From a bacterium (GTDB lineage Bacteria > Patescibacteria > JAEDAM01 > Absconditabacterales > Absconditicoccaceae), in the NCBI GenBank assembly GCA_017442645.1, contig JAFRZH010000003.1:1-9895 (forward strand): a stretch of DNA of 9,895 nucleotides, in the 5' to 3' direction. Below the pieces are notes generated by a model that saw nothing but the letters and a program-made list of their open reading frames with translations, did not search any database and had not been told where the DNA came from. Positions 6,920 to 9,895 of the stretch are shown piece by piece; position 1 is the stretch's first letter, and each line of letters starts with the position of its first letter. Both the position numbers and the translations under genes were made by a program.

Positions 6920-7909
6920 ATGAAAATTCTTATAAAATGATATTATGGATTCAAAAATTTTTGAGATGAATTTATCTTATTAGCATTATTAACTCGAATA
7001 GAAGGACAATATCATCCATATTCTATCAGTATTCTCTCTGGAGATAAGAAACGACTAGAACAATGGATTTTACAACATAAAAACTTTATTCCACCTATTT
7101 TCAAAAAATTACGTTTTTTACCTATGCCTTCCCTTCGAGAACAAACAAAAATGATTTTTTGATGGGAAAAAGAAAAATATGATTTAGTAATCTTTGGTGG
7201 AGGAGAAGTTATTGATGAATCAAGAACATTTCCTCACGATGGATGGAATATTCCCCTATTATATAGAAAATATATCAATAAAAAGAAATTTATTCTTATC
7301 GGAGGTTTTTGAAGTTTTCAAAAAAAAAGGACAAAAATTTTACAAAATATCCTCTTTCAAAAAGCTAAGAATATTTGAGCAAGAGACTTAAAATCTTTCA
7401 AGAGAGCTCTTTTTTTAGTACGCGATAAAGAAAAAAAGAAAATTCATTTATTATGAGATTTCACCCTTCCTTTTTTGGAAGAAAGTAAAACAATTTTATC
7501 ACAAAAAGATATCAAAAACGAAAGAGGAGACTACATTTTAATAAACATGGATTCTTCTTGTACAAAAGAAGACAGTTTAAATAAAATTCACAATTTTATC
7601 CAACAATATCCTCATTGTCAACCTATTTATATGGCAATGGATTTAAAAAACGAACTCCCTTGTTTCAGATTTTTACAAAATCATTTTCCTTCTCTAACTT
7701 TTTTTGATCGAAGCAGTGAAGGATTAATTCATACTTTAAAATGTTTTTATTTTGCCCAAGCAGGGATAGGAACCAAACTTCATTTTCTTTACCCCTTAAA
7801 ATTTTTTTGAAAAAAAATTACTATTCTAAATCCTCATTATAAAGTAGAAAATAATTTACGAGATTTAGATCATCAAGAAGAAATATCACAACAATATCAG
7901 AGGGAGTAA
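6920..7909 (+). CDS. Polysaccharide pyruvyl transferase family protein (CsaB-like)
   Basis: Members of PF04230 transfer a pyruvyl group from phosphoenolpyruvate to sugars of cell-surface polymers; in Bacillus, CsaB modifies the wall polymer that holds S-layer proteins. This 329-residue protein (usual range about 300-400) begins with the family N-terminus GYYGFKNFGDEFILLALL (7-24). DLVIFGGGEVIDE (88-100) matches the glycine-rich nucleotide-fold turn. LIGGFGSF follows at 126-133, LVRD at 166-169, and GIGTKLHFLYPLKFFG (282-297) matches the C-terminal RLH region, with Lys in place of Arg. Seven TGA codons read as Gly are needed (residues 7, 15, 81, 131, 153, 179, 297); residues 7 and 15 lie in the first motif. 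It ends at TAA 7907-7909, before a bidirectional terminator. The family is fairly sure; the exact sugar substrate and the gene name csaB are not. Confidence 0.88.
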
Positions 7910-7954
7910 GAAGGAGAAAGATTTTCTTCTTATCCATATTTTCAAAAAAAGAAA

Positions 7955-7977
7955 AAAAACCGCATTTCGCGGTTTTT
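7955..7977. terminator. Bidirectional rho-independent terminator
   Basis: AAAAACCGC (7955-7963) and GCGGTTTTT (7969-7977) form a 9-bp stem with a 5-base loop, with A and T tracts on the two sides, so it can act on both strands. It sits between the convergent pyruvyl transferase and lipoprotein genes. Confidence 0.9.
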
Positions 7978-7999
7978 ATAACCTTTATACGGAGTAAAT

Positions 8000-9391
8000 T
8001 TATTCTTCTGAAGGAATATTTTCAACTTCTCCAGATGCAAGGATATTATCTTCTCCCATTACCTCATCAGTAGCATAATCCATACCTTCAGAAGATCCCA
8101 TCATTCCTCCCATAAGTCCTCCAAGAAGTTCCATTAAATCTTGAGTTTCTTCTGGAATTTTAATAGAAACACTTTTAACTTTTTCTAAAGAGAAAGAACA
8201 ATCAACGTCAATTTTTTCTTGACTTTCTCCCTCATAAGGGAAATTAATTTTTACAGAAACTTTATCAGAATCAATTGAAAGAGAAACAGTTCATTTCAAT
8301 GTAATATTAACATCTTCTCCATCATTAATTTTCAATGTAAAATCATAAGTTTCACCTTTCTTTCTCTGAGCATCAAGAACAAATACATCTTTAAGATTAA
8401 CATTCTCTACATGTTTTTCTGATCCCTCATAAATTTCTATTTCTCATTGAGCTCCCATAGAAAGATACATTCCATCTACTCAATAATGAGTAGAAACAGA
8501 TATAGTAAGACCATTAAGTTCAATTTCCAAATCATCAAACACAACAATAACCTCTTCTCCATCAATTACAAGATTTCCAACAAAATCTTTAAATTTCATA
8601 TTTTTTAAATTTTCTAATGCCTCATTTAATTCTTCAATACCCTCTTCCCCTAAAGAAGATCCAAGATTTTTATAATATTCTGTTGTAAGATCTACAACTT
8701 TTGTTAAGAAAGTTTGATACTCTTCCTCATTCAAAGTAAATTGCCATGCATTTTTACCTTTATATTGTTCAAAGATTCCAGCATAAGGTTCATGTCATAT
8801 TGATTTATAAAGTCTAGTGGCCATACCATCATCCATCATTTCTTTCACAGAAGAAAGATATTTTTCCATATACTCTTTACTTGCAGACGCAAAATCCTCC
8901 ATACCAGCTTGTGCATAAATTTCATTCAAATCTAATTTAAACCACTGCTCTTTTAGAGGATTAATGAAAGCATTAACCAAACCTGCAACAGATTCATCAG
9001 AAGACTTCCAATCAAAAGCTCCTAACTTAACATAACTTGCAGTAGGAGTAGCAATAAAAGAAAGATCTCCATTAACAGGTACTTTAGTTCCCTCAACTTC
9101 TCCATCAACATCAAAATGAATATCTACAGAACTTTGATCATCTTGTCCCTTTTCAAAGTTTCCTTTCACCTTTAAAGCAACTTCATCTGATTCCGCTTTT
9201 ACTCCCAAAGTACTATCAAAATCTCCTTTAAAAGCAGAATTATTAAGAATAAAATCTGTAACAACCTCATTTTTGTTTTGTGTCATAGCTAATGCTTCTT
9301 CGAAAGAATAATCCTTACTTTCATTACATCCAGCGAAAATTCCACAAACCGCAGCAAGACCTAAAAAAAGTCCTAATTTTTTTCCATTCAT
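8000..9391 (-). CDS. Large lipoprotein of unknown function
   Basis: A 463-residue exported protein. Residues 1-21 are a type II signal peptide with lipobox FAGC, so Cys22 should be lipidated and the protein held on the outer face of the membrane. The mature part is acidic, with alternating beta-like stretches and helices. Two lobes are suggested, each with a charged helical section (about 165-195 and 220-265). The beta-rich pattern with phrases such as ASYVKLGAF recalls LolA/LppX-type lipid-binding lipoproteins, but I cannot confirm homology. The C-terminus is rich in Gly and Met (LLGGLMGGMMG), then acidic. With the standard code it breaks at four TGA codons, read here as Gly 199, 304, 316 and 367 (8795, 8480, 8444, 8291). 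Only 4 of 42 glycines use TGA. It follows the 139-aa gene after 37 bases without a clear terminator, so they probably form an operon. Confidence 0.88.
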
Positions 9392-9428
9392 GAAATATAA
9401 TCATAAAAAATAAAAAACTAACAATAAC

Positions 9429-9848
9429 CTATGAGTCTAGCAACCCAAAAGGAACGGTATTCAAATCTATTCTCTCTCACTCCAATTCAAGTTGATCTAA
9501 TTTTTTAGCTACAGATTCATCACTATAAAGCCAAACATCCATATCAGACAACTCTCCCCTTTCCAAAGTTTCAGGAGATTGAATGATTCAAAATTTTTCC
9601 CTTTTATCCTTATAACTAATAAGATAATTTAATCTCCTTCCCGTTCATTCAAAAACAGAAATCAAAGTTCCATCAATATCATATTCTCACGGGAAATCTA
9701 ATGATAATAAATTTCCTCTATCATATGCCATCTCCTCTCCAACAACAAGTTGAAGATTAATAATTCAAGGAATATTTTTTTGAGGAGCGTACACAAAACG
9801 ATCTCCAATAAGAAATCAATTATCACTTTGCTTAACCTCTAATCACAT
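9429..9848 (-). CDS. Small protein with faint resemblance to metallo-beta-lactamase-fold proteins
   Basis: A 139-residue protein that exists only with UGA as Gly: seven of its 14 glycines are TGA (residues 2, 11, 28, 54, 68, 87, 124), so the standard code leaves no notable frame. The stretch LDFPGEYDIDGTLISV (50-65), then a beta-rich part (LNYLISY), FGIIQSPETL and a DMDVWLYSD segment, recall the second half of compact metallo-beta-lactamase-fold proteins common in candidate-phyla bacteria, where PGEYEI..G is followed by LxxLxxVDVLL. No histidine metal ligands are visible, so it may be a non-catalytic relative or something unrelated. The chosen start is ATG at 9848. The frame is open to the window edge with hydrophobic residues (about 15 more codons), so a longer membrane-anchored form beginning outside is possible. 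It ends at TAG 9429-9431 and lies 37 bases before the lipoprotein gene. Confidence 0.7.
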
Positions 9849-9860
9849 TCAACATACAAG

Positions 9861-9874
9861 AATATAAAAGTATA
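9861..9874 (-). promoter_or_regulatory. Possible -10 elements for the 139-aa gene and lipoprotein operon
   Basis: On the minus strand TATACT (9874-9869) and TATATT (9866-9861) lie shortly before the ATG at 9848. Any -35 would be at or beyond the window edge. This supports a start at 9848 only weakly, because A/T-rich DNA gives such hexamers easily. Confidence 0.2.
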
Positions 9875-9895
9875 AACAATATATAATAATAAAAA

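Noticed and set aside
7194..7391. Plus-strand frame inside the pyruvyl transferase gene
   Set aside because: A different frame from the PF04230-like protein, with no recognisable content.
2154..9848. UGA read as tryptophan (code 4) or selenocysteine
   Set aside because: RuvA and Tex motifs need Gly at the TGA sites, TGG is used for Trp, and 34 scattered TGA codons in unrelated proteins do not fit selenocysteine insertion.
1..9895. CRISPR arrays, tRNA or rRNA genes, insertion sequences
   Set aside because: No regularly spaced repeats, cloverleaf-like or rRNA-like sequence, transposase motifs or terminal inverted repeats were seen on either strand.

Overview
The window looks like a low-GC genome of the Gracilibacteria (BD1-5) / Absconditabacteria (SR1) group of the Candidate Phyla Radiation, where UGA is read as glycine (genetic code 25). 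The evidence is internal. Two recognisable housekeeping proteins, Tex and RuvA, are interrupted by TGA exactly where their families carry conserved glycines, while TAA and TAG still end genes and TGG still encodes tryptophan. Read with the standard code, most genes here break into short pieces or vanish. Read with UGA as Gly, eight of the ten intact genes carry in-frame TGA (34 codons in all). The sequence does not decide between the two phyla.

Layout, left to right. A secreted phosphodiester-glycosidase-like protein (+) ends at a clear hairpin terminator. Next is a broken duplicate of the 3' end of tex (-) with its own terminator, then a putative HExxH zinc metallopeptidase (+), which converges on the full-length tex gene (-, 759 aa, three TGA). 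A small protein of unknown function (-, 105 aa) lies upstream of tex. From about 4968 a divergent promoter region leads to a transglutaminase-like protein (+, five TGA). It converges within 7 bases on a small membrane coiled-coil protein (-) that follows ruvA (-, six TGA) in a likely two-gene operon. A shared divergent promoter region separates ruvA from a polysaccharide pyruvyl transferase (+, seven TGA). That gene and a large lipoprotein gene (-, four TGA) share a bidirectional terminator. Upstream of the lipoprotein, probably in the same operon, is a 139-aa protein (-, seven TGA) with a faint resemblance to the PGEY region of metallo-beta-lactamase-fold proteins.

Functionally this is a mixed chromosomal region: nucleic-acid housekeeping (tex, ruvA) among cell-envelope and secreted proteins (pyruvyl transferase, lipoprotein, phosphodiester glycosidase, membrane coiled coil). 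I see no mobile element, CRISPR array, tRNA or rRNA. The main points of interest are the recoding itself, its very uneven use between neighbouring genes, and the tex-tail fragment.
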